A DNA stretch of 64,000 bases from Desulfovibrio sp. JC022 (GTDB lineage Bacteria > Desulfobacterota > Desulfovibrionia > Desulfovibrionales > Desulfovibrionaceae): contig NZ_VOPZ01000006.1 in assembly GCF_010470665.1 (NCBI RefSeq), positions 222,224 to 286,223 on the forward strand. Direction: 5' to 3'. Below the pieces are notes generated by a model, which was not told the origin of the DNA, did not search any database, and saw only the letters and a program-made list of their open reading frames with translations. This document shows positions 8,059 through 17,949 of the stretch, piece after piece; positions within the stretch are counted from its first letter, which is position 1; the number at the start of each line of letters is the position of its first letter. Position numbers and translations under genes: made by a program.

Positions 8059-11000
8059 GAGTCGTCATCCAGCAGTTCGAGTTTACCATGCAGCTGGCTG
8101 CGCTTTAAATTGGCAGCCTCAAAACGGGTATCACCAAGCACGGATTTGTAGAAATCCACTGCAAAAAGGTTAGAGCCGCGCAGGTCGGTATCCACCAGCC
8201 GGGCTTTGCGCATACCGCCCATGTGGATATTGGCTGCCCGCATGGATGCGGCTTCAAGGTTACTTTTGGTGAAACGCGCACCCTTGGCGGAAACCCCGTT
8301 CAGATTGGCCCGGACCAGCTGCGAATTATCGATCAGCCCGTTCTCAAAATCCGCACCCCGGAAATCAGAGCCCGTAAAATCTGATTCACGCAGGGCCGCG
8401 CCGCGCAGGGTCGCGTTGCGGAAATCCGAATCCTTGAATTGAGAATTACGTCCGGTGCGCAGTTTATCAAGGTTAGCGTCAGTGAAGTCGGTTTTGTGGG
8501 CCTCAACATCATTGAACAACGACTCGTTAACCGAGGCTTCACTAAAATTTGCATGATTGAGTGAAGAAGATTTGAAGATGGATTTTTTGATGGTCGATTG
8601 GCTGAAATCGGACCGATCCGCCCTACCGCTGATCATGCACATATTGATGCGCACACCCTTGAGATCAGCTTCGGTAAAATCAGTTTTCTCAAGGATAGCC
8701 ATGTCGAAATTGGCATCATGCAGCACGGCTTTGGAAAAATCCGCACCCTTGAAAATCGCCTGCGCGGCAATGGTCCCGCTGAGATCGCTCTCTTTAAACA
8801 GGGCTTTACTAAATACCCCGCGTCCAAGATCCACCCCTTTGAGGGAAGCTTTGCTGAAATCGGCCCCAACCCCCAAAGCTTGAATCAGCTTTGAGCCATC
8901 GAGAATCGTGCCTTTAAAATTAGTTTTTTGGAGCTGGCATTTACTCAAATCGACATTGCTGAGATCAAGACCGGAAAGATCCACCCCGGAAAGCACTGCT
9001 CCCACAAGGGATTTACCCTGCTCGTGGTAACGCTGGACTTCCTCACGGGTCAGCACACGCAGGGAGTCGGCACTCAAACCATGTTCCGCCAGTTTGGCAG
9101 CGGCATCATCAGGTAATTCTTTTGCTTCAAGTTTTTTAAGTCCTTCAGCAAGTTCGATCTTTTTGGCCTCAAACTTTTTGAGCAGGTCCGCCTTGTGGGC
9201 ATCAAGCTTTGCACCTGCTTTTTCCGCATTAGCTGCTTCGCTTTCCATTTTTGCGGCAACTTCAGGGCTAAGCAGGTTGCGTTGTTTCAAATCAGCGGCC
9301 CGGCTTCTGATCTTGGCGGCAATATCTTTACCCAGCTCTGCGGGGGACTGCTTCGGCTTTGCGCCCCCCAGAACAACCTTTGATGGATCAGTCCCGTACT
9401 TGGCATATTTGACGGCCTTCTCACGCATCTTGATAAGCAGGGTCTCCTGCTCTGCCTTGAGCGGCGCGAATTTAGCTTCCATACTCTTTTTGACCTCAGC
9501 ATGGATGCCCTTTGCCAAACCTTTCACATCCGGGAACGGGGGCATAAAACCTTTCAAAAAATTTTCATCCGGGGGGCTGCCTTTTTCGGGCATGGACATG
9601 GAGATTGAATGCTCCGCCCCATATTCTTCAGGTAGATGATCCAACACCCATTGCCGGATATCGCTGCCCTTTTTGCTTGATTCAAAAACAGTACGTCCAT
9701 GCTCAAGCTCCAGCGGCTGAGCAGTCTTAAGTGCTGACTTCCAATCGGCCCACCCTGCTTTAAGATCTCTGTCATCACTCCACTTTTCAGGGCGGACAAT
9801 CAAAACAGCGAGAGCTTTTTTCAATTCCTTAGCCGCATCCTTGCCCGGCTTGTCTTTGGGGGATCCAAGGGTCAGGATGGAGCAAAAATCTCCCACTTTC
9901 TGTTCCATAAACATGGCTTGCAACTCGTCAGCCACGCAGACGACCGGAGCCGCAGCAGCCGCAACCATGCTCGGAAGATCAATGAGTGTCGCGCTGGGCA
10001 GGAAGAGTGCATCTTCATTTGAACCGGGAACAAGCAGTTCTTTGCCTTCTGCAAATCTACCCGGATTACTCTTGATATGATTAAGCACCGGGCCGTCAAA
10101 CCGGGGCAACACCAGCCCTGCGGGAACGCTAAAGTCATCATCGCCGTCCAGCCCCCAGTCTGCCGGGGTTTCGGTCAGGCCCTCATCATTCACGCCCAGC
10201 CACATACGCTTGATGGTTTTACGATCAAGGCCGAGGTCTGTGAGTTTTTTCATACTCTCGCGGTCATTTTCAAGTGCCCTGCGCCAGCGCACAACCAGCG
10301 GGAAGCCCCGATCATGCCACGGATTAACCTTTTTATGGAAAGGAAATTCAGCAGAGATCGGCTCATCAGGGTCAAGCCCGTTTTGCTTGAGATATTCCGG
10401 CTTAATCCCTTTCAGCTTAGCAGAAGACTCCTTGACCGCAGCTTTGCGGCTTGCCTCAAGCTGTTTCTTGGTAGCGGAGAACTTTGCTCCGGTAGCACTC
10501 AATTTCTTTTCAAGATCTGCAATCTTACCTCGAAATTTATCGAATACTCCGAGGTTAATTTCCACCAGATGCCCGTGCTCGGCATGGGCCTTACGGGCCA
10601 TGGATTCCAGACTGTCCAGGGTTTTGTAATGACCGGCAATCATCTTCTGCGCCCCGGCCACTACCTCTTCCGGGTCCTGCATGGGCATGGCAGGACGGTT
10701 GCCAAGGGCTTTCTGGCGTATTTCATCAGCGAATTTAGGAATATTCTTGACTTTTACGAGAGTCTTCTTGGCCTTTTGCATGGCCTCTTCAGCCTTGGAC
10801 ATATCAATGTCCACCCCGCGATCAAGAAGCTTGATCTGCAAGTCCCGGTAATGCTCAAGGGGCTTTGGCTCAGTGGATTGCTCTTCATGGCGGATCATAA
10901 CCCGCAGCACATCCGCGCCTTCATCGTCCACAACTTCGGTGGTTCCGCGATAGATGAGGAGCCCGCGCATGATCGAAGGAAAAAACCATACTGTTTCCAA

Positions 11001-11888
11001 ACGGGTGGAAACTTCGCGGAACTCCTCATCTTCGCTTATCTGGTGGGATGGCAGTGGCCCCACCGGAAACTTGTGCGGCTTAAAATTCTTATTCACGGTC
11101 ACAAAACAGCGCATGCGCAAACTGGGCAGCGCGCTTTCAATGAGCGGGAAATCCGGGTGCATATTCTTAATTTCAACAGGCTCACCGCCCTTGAAATAAC
11201 CGTCCATGAACTGATCTGCACTGGCTGCATTGAAAAATTCGTAATTCATGTCATCAGGGAAAAATGGCCAGCGTTCATTCTTCCATTTTTCATCATAGGT
11301 GCCGTTTTTCTGAGCCCGCTGAGGCCACATGAGATCAAGCGGGCCAAAACCTGCCGGGTCAGGTTTCTGGGAAGGCGAACCTATCTGCTGTTGCGGCAGC
11401 TCGATATTCGGCAGGGGAACAGCCTCGGAACCATCATGCATGAGAACCTTGCCCATGCCTTTACCCAATGGGTTTTTAGGATAATCCGGCCCACCGAAAC
11501 CATTAGCCCAGACCAAGGGCATTTCCACAAATGGTTCAGGTTCGCTGAACAAACCTTTTTTCCAGTAACGGTCCCCGAAGATATTGAGCTTTTTTTCCTT
11601 GTCCCCTATCCGCACCTGCACCTGCGAGGCCGGACGGGACTGCCCGCGCGGAGCAAAACACGATCCACTGACCAAAAACTCACCACGCGGCTTGGGCACA
11701 CCCTGATCAATAATAGGTTTAGGTCCGAGCTGCGTGGGTACGGTTTTCCAGAGTTCCTGTTCATCGAGCAGGCTGTCGGGATCATTAAGGTCAAAAAAAG
11801 CCATAACCCCGACACTGAGGTAATATTTATCCCGAATGCCCAGCGGGCGAGGAAAAAAGGAATGCTGCTTTTCCTTGAATATCTTCAT
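8055..11888 (-). CDS. DUF2169 adaptor fused to pentapeptide repeats (1277 residues)
   Basis: Residues about 25-345 match DUF2169, a T6SS adaptor family shown in Agrobacterium to stabilise an effector and couple it to VgrG; the conserved region includes GFGGPDYPKNPLGKGM and NYEFFNAASADQF. Residues about 350-500 are charged and helical. A globular middle (about 560-760) of unknown identity follows, then a long Lys/Glu/Ala coiled-coil-like stretch (about 800-960). From about residue 985 to the end there are pentapeptide repeats, like the downstream gene. The ATG has CGGAG just upstream and starts 26 bases after vgrG. The four-part layout is longer than a plain DUF2169 protein. It may be adaptor and carrier in one chain. 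Confidence 0.87.
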   Translation of the reverse strand: MKIFKEKQHSFFPRPLGIRDKYYLSVGVMAFFDLNDPDSLLDEQELWKTVPTQLGPKPIIDQGVPKPRGEFLVSGSCFAPRGQSRPASQVQVRIGDKEKKLNIFGDRYWKKGLFSEPEPFVEMPLVWANGFGGPDYPKNPLGKGMGKVLMHDGSEAVPLPNIELPQQQIGSPSQKPDPAGFGPLDLMWPQRAQKNGTYDEKWKNERWPFFPDDMNYEFFNAASADQFMDGYFKGGEPVEIKNMHPDFPLIESALPSLRMRCFVTVNKNFKPHKFPVGPLPSHQISEDEEFREVSTRLETVWFFPSIMRGLLIYRGTTEVVDDEGADVLRVMIRHEEQSTEPKPLEHYRDLQIKLLDRGVDIDMSKAEEAMQKAKKTLVKVKNIPKFADEIRQKALGNRPAMPMQDPEEVVAGAQKMIAGHYKTLDSLESMARKAHAEHGHLVEINLGVFDKFRGKIADLEKKLSATGAKFSATKKQLEASRKAAVKESSAKLKGIKPEYLKQNGLDPDEPISAEFPFHKKVNPWHDRGFPLVVRWRRALENDRESMKKLTDLGLDRKTIKRMWLGVNDEGLTETPADWGLDGDDDFSVPAGLVLPRFDGPVLNHIKSNPGRFAEGKELLVPGSNEDALFLPSATLIDLPSMVAAAAAPVVCVADELQAMFMEQKVGDFCSILTLGSPKDKPGKDAAKELKKALAVLIVRPEKWSDDRDLKAGWADWKSALKTAQPLELEHGRTVFESSKKGSDIRQWVLDHLPEEYGAEHSISMSMPEKGSPPDENFLKGFMPPFPDVKGLAKGIHAEVKKSMEAKFAPLKAEQETLLIKMREKAVKYAKYGTDPSKVVLGGAKPKQSPAELGKDIAAKIRSRAADLKQRNLLSPEVAAKMESEAANAEKAGAKLDAHKADLLKKFEAKKIELAEGLKKLEAKELPDDAAAKLAEHGLSADSLRVLTREEVQRYHEQGKSLVGAVLSGVDLSGLDLSNVDLSKCQLQKTNFKGTILDGSKLIQALGVGADFSKASLKGVDLGRGVFSKALFKESDLSGTIAAQAIFKGADFSKAVLHDANFDMAILEKTDFTEADLKGVRINMCMISGRADRSDFSQSTIKKSIFKSSSLNHANFSEASVNESLFNDVEAHKTDFTDANLDKLRTGRNSQFKDSDFRNATLRGAALRESDFTGSDFRGADFENGLIDNSQLVRANLNGVSAKGARFTKSNLEAASMRAANIHMGGMRKARLVDTDLRGSNLFAVDFYKSVLGDTRFEAANLKRSQLHGKLELLDDDS

Positions 11889-11914
11889 GACACTCCGATG
11901 CTAGAGATTAACGG

Positions 11915-14200
11915 TTAAATATTACTGATCAGACCGGCAATGTTGTTCATTTCCCCTGAAATGCTGCTGGCTTCAGCCGATACGGTGGACAAAGATCCCA
12001 CCAGCCCGGTCCTGTTGCCAGCAGTATCTATGACATCACCATTTACATCATTTCGCTCAGCCGCAAGCTTGGTCACCTCACCGCAAACCTTGGAAACACT
12101 TCCCGCCACCTCGGTCATCTGCCCGCCGAGATTTTCCACTTCCCCGGCAAGTTTGGAAGCTTCCCCGGCAAGCTGCTGGGTAGCACCCTTAAGGTCGGAA
12201 TGATCCGCCACAAGATTGCTGTGGTCCGCACGCAGAGAAGTCAGTTCACCATTCATATCCGCGCAAGTGGCGTTAAGATTGGTCATGTCGATTGACATAC
12301 GTTTATGGTCGGCCATCAGCTCTTCGCGCTCGGTCTCAAGCTTACGGGCAGTACCCAAGACCAGAACATTTTTTGTAAGCGTACACTCAATAAGCCCGGC
12401 AAGCTTGAAGGTTGATTCCAATCCGGCAATGACATCTTCCTTTAAGGCCACAAACATCTTTGTGTCGTTACCTACATTGACCAACTCTGACGAGCCGAGC
12501 ACAAATTTGAACTCGTTCCCCATAAGTGTTTCAGCGGAGGACCCGGCGAAAACCTCCATATGCGCCTTGGTATGCAGTTTCCAGCCGTCCTGAGCTTCTC
12601 CGCCTTCATTTTCACGCTCCCAGCCGCTTTCATCTGCCGCAGCGGGCGGATCATTGGGCGTACCCATCCGAATCCAGGTATCGGACTTGGGAGAATGCAT
12701 CAGTATACGCTGTCCTCCTTCCTTGTCTTCCATATGGATACGGTTCTGCCCTCCGGTGGTAATCTGACACATGGTCTGATTGGAATCCTTGACCAGACTT
12801 GGATTCTCAGGGTTGGGGGCCGCAGCCTGAATGAGAGGCCTGTCCGGGTCCCCGTCAATATAAGTGATCAGCACTTCGGTCCCCTTGTGCAAAGGAAAAT
12901 GCATGCCATGGTTGGAACCACCATAAGGCTGGGCCATGCGCAACCATGTGGTGGCCTTGCCGCCACTGCGCCCGGACTCATCAAAAGGCATAATCACTTT
13001 GTAACGACCATCACCGTCAAGCTCGGCATACTGTCCGCTGCCGGAGGCATCGATCTTGGCATTGAGAGTCCCGGAGAACTTCGGCTTCACAGCCTTGCGC
13101 TCGGCCCGGAACTGGGTGTTGGCAGGAATACAGGTAAATGAATTGCGGTAGTAGAGCCGATCCTCATCTTCAGCCAGATTGAGACCCAGACCGGAAACAA
13201 GATAGGCCTCCTGACTGCCCTCATGAACAACTTCCGTGGTCAGATAACGCTGGTTGAAATCCTGACGGTAATGATCCTTCAGCTCAAAAATGTACCCGGT
13301 GCGAATGTAAGGAACTGTGGACACACCATGAAAGACCTTTTCCCGGCAGAGAAATTCCTGCGCCCTGATCTGGGCCAGCGTGTTTCCTTCCCCCGGAGTC
13401 TTGAAGTGTTCGCCGTAAAGATAGATTTCCCCCATGCCCTGCTGCGAGACCATGGCCTCTGCCTTCATTTCAAGGCTGGGCTTGCGGTAATTGTAATCTT
13501 TGAGCAGCACTTTTTTGGGCAAAGGCTGCTGCTTGAGCATGAAATTCTTGACGATCTCTTCGCGATGGGTGTGGTCAAGATTGCTGGGCGGGGAATAGGT
13601 CAAACTGGTCCCTTCTTTCATGGGAGAATGGGAAATGTGGGTGTCGGTGATGACCATCTTTTCACCCTGATCGGTCTGCTCAAAATAGTAATACATGCCG
13701 TCCCGTTCCATCCAGCGGGAAACAAAATTGAAATGGGATTCATCGTACTGGCAGATATATTCCCAAGAGGGATAAGAACCTTGCAGCTTGAAATCAAAGC
13801 TGAGACCTTCTTTAAGTCCAGCTTTCTTGAGTACGTCGCCGAGGAAGCCCTGCGCATTCTCATTGAGAAAAATCTGGTTGCAATGAGTCAGGGTGGCCCA
13901 CCAGAGTTTGGGCACCAGCTCAGCCCGGTAGAAACACATCTTCCCCACCTGATGCATTTGCTCAAAGGAGCTGAGCATGCCCTTGAACGGGATATCCCCG
14001 TCATCGCGTTTGATGGTGAATTCCGCCGGATTCTGGAGAATTGAACCTATATCAAGATCATTTTTATCCGAAATCAACATAATGCTGAAACGGTAAATGC
14101 TCGAAAGCCCCTCAGCCCCCTTAAAGCGGACTACGCTGAAGGTATTCTTATCTGCACCCTTGGACTCAAAAACAAATTTGGGCTTGGAGTTATCTGCCAT
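11915..14200 (-). CDS. vgrG: VgrG (TssI) spike protein with heptad-repeat C-terminal tail
   Basis: 761 residues. The N-terminal about 370 residues have the gp27-like fold signature (GAEGLSSIYRFSIML, SYPSWEYICQYDESHFNFVSRWMERDGMYYYFE). A gp5 OB domain follows (YKVIMPFDESGRSGGKATTWLRMAQPYGG; FPLHKGTEVLITYIDGDPDRP) and then the beta-helix. Residues about 618-761 form an unusual tail of regular seven-residue repeats, hydrophobic at positions 1 and 5 and often Gly at position 3, rather than a recognisable effector domain. GAGGG lies before the ATG, 22 bases after clpV. VgrG trimers tip the Hcp tube; this one is followed by its adaptor and PAAR-like genes. Confidence 0.95.
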   Translation of the reverse strand: MADNSKPKFVFESKGADKNTFSVVRFKGAEGLSSIYRFSIMLISDKNDLDIGSILQNPAEFTIKRDDGDIPFKGMLSSFEQMHQVGKMCFYRAELVPKLWWATLTHCNQIFLNENAQGFLGDVLKKAGLKEGLSFDFKLQGSYPSWEYICQYDESHFNFVSRWMERDGMYYYFEQTDQGEKMVITDTHISHSPMKEGTSLTYSPPSNLDHTHREEIVKNFMLKQQPLPKKVLLKDYNYRKPSLEMKAEAMVSQQGMGEIYLYGEHFKTPGEGNTLAQIRAQEFLCREKVFHGVSTVPYIRTGYIFELKDHYRQDFNQRYLTTEVVHEGSQEAYLVSGLGLNLAEDEDRLYYRNSFTCIPANTQFRAERKAVKPKFSGTLNAKIDASGSGQYAELDGDGRYKVIMPFDESGRSGGKATTWLRMAQPYGGSNHGMHFPLHKGTEVLITYIDGDPDRPLIQAAAPNPENPSLVKDSNQTMCQITTGGQNRIHMEDKEGGQRILMHSPKSDTWIRMGTPNDPPAAADESGWERENEGGEAQDGWKLHTKAHMEVFAGSSAETLMGNEFKFVLGSSELVNVGNDTKMFVALKEDVIAGLESTFKLAGLIECTLTKNVLVLGTARKLETEREELMADHKRMSIDMTNLNATCADMNGELTSLRADHSNLVADHSDLKGATQQLAGEASKLAGEVENLGGQMTEVAGSVSKVCGEVTKLAAERNDVNGDVIDTAGNRTGLVGSLSTVSAEASSISGEMNNIAGLISNI

Positions 14201-14221
14201 AAAACTACCCTCTCATGCTCT

Positions 14222-16912
14222 TTATTCAGCGGAAAATTCCATGCTAAAGGAACCGTCCCCGTCCACACCCAGATGCACTGCCGCAGGCATACCGCCCTCG
14301 GCCATATGCAGCAGGATTTCCTTTGACATCTTCGGCAGCACATTGCCGTTCAAAATGTATTCAATGTTGCGGGCCCCGGTTTCCACTTCGGTACAACGGG
14401 CCGCAATCTGCTCCACCACATCCTCGTCATAACTCAGCTTCATCTTGTTGTTGGCAAGAAGCATTTTTTCCAACTTGCCCAGCTTGAGTTTAGTGATCAG
14501 CTTCATGGCTTCGGGGTTGAGACTGAAGAACGGCACCACATTCATGCGGGCCAGCAGGGCGGGTTTGAAATGCTGGGAAAGAATGGGCCGCACTGCGGAA
14601 AGCACCGCATCCATGGGCATCTCGTCCTCACCTTCAGCGGTCATTTCCTGAATAACGTCCGTGCCAAGATTGGAAGTCAGGATGAGAATGGTATTCTTGA
14701 AGTTGATATCCTTGCCCTCGCCGTCGGTGAGCACGCCTTTGTCAAAGACCTGATAAAAGGTGTTCATGACATCCAGATGGGCCTTCTCCACCTCATCCAA
14801 AAGAACCACGGAATAAGGCTGACGGCGCACGGCCTCAGTAAGCATGCCGCCCTCGCCGTAACCCACATAGCCCGGAGGGGAACCGATCAGCCGGGAAACA
14901 GTGTGCTTCTCCTGAAATTCACTCATATTCACAGTGACTACGGAACGCTCATCCCCAAAAAGCAGATCAGCCAGCGAAAGTCCGGTCTCGGTTTTACCCA
15001 CACCGGAAGGACCGACCAGCAGGAAAACACCAATGGGCTGGTCCGGGTTCTTGATCCCGGCCTTGGAAGCGCGGATGACCTCGGCAATTGCCTCAAGCCC
15101 CTGATCCTGTCCTTTGATGCGCACATTGAGTTTTTCATCAAGGTCGGCAACAGTAGCCGCCTCGTCACGGGCCATCTTGCCCACCGGGATTCCGGTCCAA
15201 TCGGAAACAACGCGGCCCACCAGATCAGGGGTAACCTCAATCTGGACCATGGGATCATCGCCCTGAAGTTCGGCTAAAGCTGCATCGGCCTTGTCTAATT
15301 TTTCTTTAAGCTTGGTGAGTGTATCTCCGCCTCCAACAACATTGTCTTCGATGGCCTCGCCTTCGCCTGTTTCTACAGCAACAGGATCACCATTACGTGC
15401 TTCCTGAATCCGGGCCCGAACATCCAGCACTGCGTGTGCGGCGTCCTTTTCCTTGAGCCACTTTTCGCTGATTTCTGCGGCCTCAGCATTCTTGTCTTCA
15501 ATCTGTTCTAAAAGCTCTTTGTAGTGATCTTCATCCACTTCCACTGCGTTACTGCGATCCCGGTCCACGGCCTTCTTTTCCCTCTCAAGGGCCTGTACAA
15601 TACGCTGGCAATCTTCCAGCCGTCCGGGCTTTGCCGAGAGATTGACCTTGACCCGAGCGCAGGTGGTATCCAGCAGATCAATGGCTTTATCCGGCAGGAA
15701 ACGTCCGGCAATATAACGGTCGGAATAGACTGCCGCCGCCACGTTGGCATCATCACGAATGATCACGTTATGTGCTTTTTCGTAGCTTTCACGCAGCCCG
15801 CGCAAAATGATAGTCGAGGTATCCACCGAAGGTTCATCCAACTTGACCAACTGAAAACGGCGGGCAAGAGCCGGGTCCTTTTCAAAATATTTCTTATACT
15901 CGGTCCATGTGGTGGCAGCGCAGGTCTTCAGCTCCCCGCGGGCCAGTGCAGGCTTGAGCAGATTGGCGGCGTCCGCGCCCCCGGCGGAACCTCCGGCTCC
16001 CACAAGGGTGTGCGCTTCATCAATGAACAAAATGATCGGTGTTTCGCTGGATTTAATCTCATCAATGACGCCCTTGAGACGATTCTCGAACTCTCCCTTC
16101 ATCCCGGCTCCGGCTTCAAGCAAGCCCATGTCCAGACCGAGCAAAGTTACATCACTCAGGACTTCCGGCACGTCACCTTCGGTGATACGCAGGGCCATTC
16201 CCTCAATTACCGCAGTCTTACCCACGCCGGGTTCACCCACCAGAATAGGATTGTTCTTACGACGGCGGGCAAGGATATCCACCATCTGGCGCATTTCCGG
16301 GTCACGTCCGAAAACCGGATCAATGCCGCCCTCACGGGCCTTGGCAGTGAAGTCGATGCAGAACCGCTCAATGAATCCACCCTCACCTTTAGCCGGTCCG
16401 GTTGCACCAGTTCCCGGTGCGGCTGCCGGCATTTTATATTCCACCGACGCTTTGGTCACGGTCCAGAATTCCTTAAGCAGGATTTCACGGTTGATGGCTG
16501 AAAATAGATCACCATAATTGCCGGAAGCATAAAAATTCGGTTTGCCCAAAAAGGCCAGCAGCACGGCCCCGGAACGGATGCGGGTTTCGCCCAGCTCCAC
16601 CGATGAAATCAGCCATGCATCCTCAAAAAGCTCCAGCAGCATGGGTGAGAACACGGGTTTGCCGGAATTCCCGGTCTTGAAATCCTGCAACACATCACTA
16701 AGCGCGGCTGTAACCCGCGGGGATTCCACCCCGTATTGACGGAAGATAAGCGGTAGGTCGCTGTTCACTTCCTCAATACATTTGAGGAAAAAATGCTCCA
16801 CCGAAACTTCGTAATTGCTTAGCGAAACACTAAGGCCCGCAGCGTTGTGCAGTGCGTTAGTGCAAAAGGTGTCCAACTTTGAAAGCAAATTTCTTATATC
16901 GACATTGATCAT
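14222..16912 (-). CDS. clpV: ClpV (TssH) sheath-recycling AAA+ ATPase
   Basis: 896 residues, normal for ClpV. There is an N-terminal Clp-N domain (about 1-160), first AAA+ module with Walker A GEPGVGKT at about 226-233, a ClpB-type coiled-coil middle region rich in charged residues (about 420-540), and second AAA+ module with Walker A GPSGVGKT near residue 635 followed by ILTSNLG. ClpV disassembles contracted TssBC sheath for reuse. The start ATG overlaps the tssG stop by 4 bases (ATGA). All nucleotide-binding motifs look intact. Confidence 0.96.
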   Translation of the reverse strand: MINVDIRNLLSKLDTFCTNALHNAAGLSVSLSNYEVSVEHFFLKCIEEVNSDLPLIFRQYGVESPRVTAALSDVLQDFKTGNSGKPVFSPMLLELFEDAWLISSVELGETRIRSGAVLLAFLGKPNFYASGNYGDLFSAINREILLKEFWTVTKASVEYKMPAAAPGTGATGPAKGEGGFIERFCIDFTAKAREGGIDPVFGRDPEMRQMVDILARRRKNNPILVGEPGVGKTAVIEGMALRITEGDVPEVLSDVTLLGLDMGLLEAGAGMKGEFENRLKGVIDEIKSSETPIILFIDEAHTLVGAGGSAGGADAANLLKPALARGELKTCAATTWTEYKKYFEKDPALARRFQLVKLDEPSVDTSTIILRGLRESYEKAHNVIIRDDANVAAAVYSDRYIAGRFLPDKAIDLLDTTCARVKVNLSAKPGRLEDCQRIVQALEREKKAVDRDRSNAVEVDEDHYKELLEQIEDKNAEAAEISEKWLKEKDAAHAVLDVRARIQEARNGDPVAVETGEGEAIEDNVVGGGDTLTKLKEKLDKADAALAELQGDDPMVQIEVTPDLVGRVVSDWTGIPVGKMARDEAATVADLDEKLNVRIKGQDQGLEAIAEVIRASKAGIKNPDQPIGVFLLVGPSGVGKTETGLSLADLLFGDERSVVTVNMSEFQEKHTVSRLIGSPPGYVGYGEGGMLTEAVRRQPYSVVLLDEVEKAHLDVMNTFYQVFDKGVLTDGEGKDINFKNTILILTSNLGTDVIQEMTAEGEDEMPMDAVLSAVRPILSQHFKPALLARMNVVPFFSLNPEAMKLITKLKLGKLEKMLLANNKMKLSYDEDVVEQIAARCTEVETGARNIEYILNGNVLPKMSKEILLHMAEGGMPAAVHLGVDGDGSFSMEFSAE

Positions 16913-17949
16913 GCTTCATACCTCTCTTGGATGTGTCCGCCCTTATTGGGGAAAGACGCTTTTGCATGTTCCAGATGATCCCCGGCAAAAACCCAGGTAT
17001 CACAACCAAGGCCGGACCATTCCTCACCACCGAGCACTGCGGTATTGGCCTCACCGGGCTTCATTTCAAGAACCAGATCATACATAAACGGTTCCACCAG
17101 ATAGCCACGCACCAGATTATCCAGTTTCTTGCCGTTGCCGTCTCCGGGCAGCAGCTGGTGAAAACGTCCTGAATCAAGATTATGCAAATGCACTGCAAAC
17201 TTGCTGTTGCGGTCTTCCAGCTCTTCCCCGATCCATGACCGCTCGCCCAGCGCATTGGAATTTTCCCCGAGACAAAAACGCTGATCTTCGGGAATTTTGA
17301 CCTTGCGCAACACGCATTGCTCCACATGGATATTGTCATGTTGCAGAGAATCTTTAAGCAGAGTTTCAAGACCCAGTGCACTGCGCGGGTACTGGGTCAA
17401 AAGACCGATATGGCGATAACGGCGGCATTCCGGGGGAACATGGGAAAAAGCCTTGTAATGACCGTAGCCGAGCAGGCTGTCCAGCCGTTCCAGCCATGAA
17501 TGGTCCTGCTCATCCACTGCTTTGATCATGAGCCGGGAACGGCTCCAGGCCCGGAAGAATTGCACATATGCGTTATTATTCAGAATATTCAAAAAATCGC
17601 GGGTAACTGACTTGTCATCGGAAGCCTCGGACAGCAATTCCTCAGTATAAAAAACAGGAAGCGGTGAAGATGCCCCGTAAAGCCCCAGAAAAGTGGCTTC
17701 AAGATGGTAGAGGTCGCCGTTGTCCCCTTCTTTCTGTTCAATGTCGGTTAGATCGGTAGCCGGAAAACCAAGGGAGAGCTGCGGACGCACCCGCAGGTGA
17801 TCACGGAAAAATTCTTCAAGCTCCTTGCCCGTGCAGGTATGCGAATGCAGCCGCAACAGCCGGATGGCTTGAAAAAAGGAATACCCGGTCGGTTTATCGA
17901 ACAGGTTCCCGGTTACAGAAGCGGACGGTTTCCGATCATCGCAGCCCAC
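16909..17949 (-). CDS. tssG: TssG, T6SS baseplate wedge subunit
   Basis: 346 residues, typical TssG (ImpH/VasB family), with the FFQAIRLLRLHSH segment near the N-terminus and LGLYGASSPLPVFYTEELL around residue 90, the family hallmark. TssG binds TssF and TssE in the baseplate wedge. The start is a GTG at 17949 with AAGGAG 8 bases upstream, inside the last 37 bases of tssF, so the two genes overlap out of frame and are probably translationally coupled. The end overlaps clpV by 4 bases. Confidence 0.94.
   Translation of the reverse strand: MGCDDRKPSASVTGNLFDKPTGYSFFQAIRLLRLHSHTCTGKELEEFFRDHLRVRPQLSLGFPATDLTDIEQKEGDNGDLYHLEATFLGLYGASSPLPVFYTEELLSEASDDKSVTRDFLNILNNNAYVQFFRAWSRSRLMIKAVDEQDHSWLERLDSLLGYGHYKAFSHVPPECRRYRHIGLLTQYPRSALGLETLLKDSLQHDNIHVEQCVLRKVKIPEDQRFCLGENSNALGERSWIGEELEDRNSKFAVHLHNLDSGRFHQLLPGDGNGKKLDNLVRGYLVEPFMYDLVLEMKPGEANTAVLGGEEWSGLGCDTWVFAGDHLEHAKASFPNKGGHIQERYEA

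Noticed and set aside
10077-11918. 613-residue open frame on the plus strand opposite the DUF2169 gene
   Set aside because: It lies wholly antisense to a gene with recognised domains and has no recognisable family or ribosome site.
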